Shown: positions 5,937-6,412 of the stretch, in pieces
Layout: every line of letters starts with the position of its first letter
Numbering within the stretch: position 1 is the stretch's first letter
Assembly: GCA_030043175.1 (NCBI GenBank)
Contig: JASHYD010000682.1
Span: 1-6,412 of the forward strand
Origin: Xanthobacteraceae bacterium
GTDB taxonomy: Bacteria; Pseudomonadota; Alphaproteobacteria; Rhizobiales; Xanthobacteraceae
Direction of reading: 5' to 3'
DNA length: 6,412 nucleotides
Made by a program: the position numbers and the translations under genes
The notes under the pieces: model-generated
Told to the model about the DNA's origin: nothing
Seen by the model: only the letters and a program-made list of their open reading frames with translations
Database searches by the model: none

Positions 5937-6167
5937 ATGGTGAGGAAACCGCGAGCGCCTGCGATGTCAAAGGAAGCTATGCGCCAGGAGTCCGAACGCT
6001 TGGTGAGGGAGGCGATGGCCCGGAACGTGATCATCACGCAGGGCAAGACCCGGCTGGACGTGAAATGCAGTAAGTGCGGTGCGCCCAATCGCGTTAATGC
6101 GGAGGTGGACCATGGCCGGGTGGAATACGCCTGCAAGCAATGCGGCCATAGCCAAAAGACCTTGTGA
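5937..6167 (+). CDS. Small zinc-ribbon protein (76 aa)
   Basis: The protein has a basic start (MVRKPRAPAMSK), an amphipathic helical stretch (about 11-30, charged with Glu/Arg) and a C-terminal zinc ribbon with CSKCG (C44, C47) and CKQCG (C66, C69) separated by 18 residues. Four-Cys ribbons of this size usually bind one zinc and may contact nucleic acid or protein, but no specific role is known to me. The start at 5937 is supported by a strong GGAGGAGGGA (5923-5932) about 5-6 nt upstream. A second in-frame ATG at 5964 is possible but lacks such a site. In-frame codons upstream to 5799 are debris. Clean frame, good RBS and conserved motif spacing suggest a live gene beside heavily decayed sequence. 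Its own promoter could not be identified with confidence. Confidence 0.8.
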   Translation: MVRKPRAPAMSKEAMRQESERLVREAMARNVIITQGKTRLDVKCSKCGAPNRVNAEVDHGRVEYACKQCGHSQKTL

Positions 6168-6365
6168 CCGGAAGACCCAGTGGGCGACAACATCGGTTGG
6201 GAGGATGTAGCCCGACCGACCTGCGCGGTGGCTGCTTGCGGTCGTCACTCACGGATGTCTTCTGCGGTCAAGAGCTGACCTGCTGACCCAGCAGTTCTCA
6301 ATATGACTCGATGTTAATCCGCGGGGCGGTCCGGGGTAGTGGGGTGCCGGCTGACGGACGGCCGG

Positions 6366-6382
6366 GCCGAATGCGGCTTTTT
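6366..6382 (+). terminator. Weak candidate intrinsic terminator
   Basis: GCCG (6366-6369) and CGGC (6374-6377) form a short 4-bp G+C stem with loop AATG, directly followed by TTTTT (6378-6382). The stem is shorter than usual for a working terminator and lies about 200 nt after the zinc-ribbon stop, with no recognised gene between, so it is only a candidate. Confidence 0.25.
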
Positions 6383-6412
6383 GACTCGGTCGGCATAATA
6401 GGGATTCGCAAA

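Noticed and set aside
6168..6412. Small ORFs in the last 245 bases, including a 32-codon minus-strand frame starting near 6395
   Set aside because: There is no convincing RBS, no motif, and Arg/Pro-rich composition typical of non-coding G+C-rich DNA; a gene truncated by the window edge cannot be excluded but is not supported.
1..6412. CRISPR arrays, tRNA or rRNA genes, toxin-antitoxin or defence systems
   Set aside because: I found no regularly spaced direct repeats, no cloverleaf or rRNA signature, and no gene from defence or toxin families on either strand.

Overview
The base composition is high in G+C and the gene families are typical of a soil or plant-associated alphaproteobacterium, most likely Rhizobiales close to Bradyrhizobium or Rhodopseudomonas. 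The decayed ABC substrate-binding (TrpX/DUF534-type) copies, the Tat-exported SMP-30 enzyme, the GFA protein and the small zinc ribbon all fit that group. The taxonomic call is inference from family content, not from a marker gene.

Layout. (1) 1-1367: the end of an efflux operon. The last codons of an upstream gene overlap by ATGA the start of an intact RND-type periplasmic adaptor (membrane fusion protein, 439 aa). (2) 1368-2044: an AT-rich hairpin, then a truncated, frameshifted ISAs1-family transposase remnant that has also lost a catalytic Asp. (3) 2045-2620: a GFA-family (Mss4-like, zinc-binding) protein that starts right at the edge of the IS debris and carries an unexplained tail of about 50 aa. 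(4) 2621-3406: a possible 50-aa ORF on the plus strand and, on the minus strand, a clear but broken adenosine deaminase remnant with two frameshifts and both ends missing. (5) 3407-4621: an intact Tat-exported SMP-30/gluconolactonase-like beta-propeller with its own strong ribosome binding site. (6) 4622-5848: about 1.2 kb without an intact gene. It holds a frameshifted C-terminal piece of a FAD-dependent monooxygenase, then the last 34 codons of one ABC substrate-binding protein joined by ATGA to the internally deleted start of a second one. (7) 5937-6167: an intact 76-aa zinc-ribbon protein with a strong RBS. (8) 6168-6412: no supported gene, and a weak candidate terminator near the end.

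The intact genes (efflux adaptor, GFA protein, SMP-30 enzyme, zinc ribbon) do not form one obvious pathway. Between them lie relics of at least five genes from unrelated families. The window reads as a decaying accessory or recombination-prone region rather than a new system. The most useful result is the recovery of the hidden pseudogenes, notably the antisense adenosine deaminase, where simple ORF calling would report spurious hypothetical proteins.
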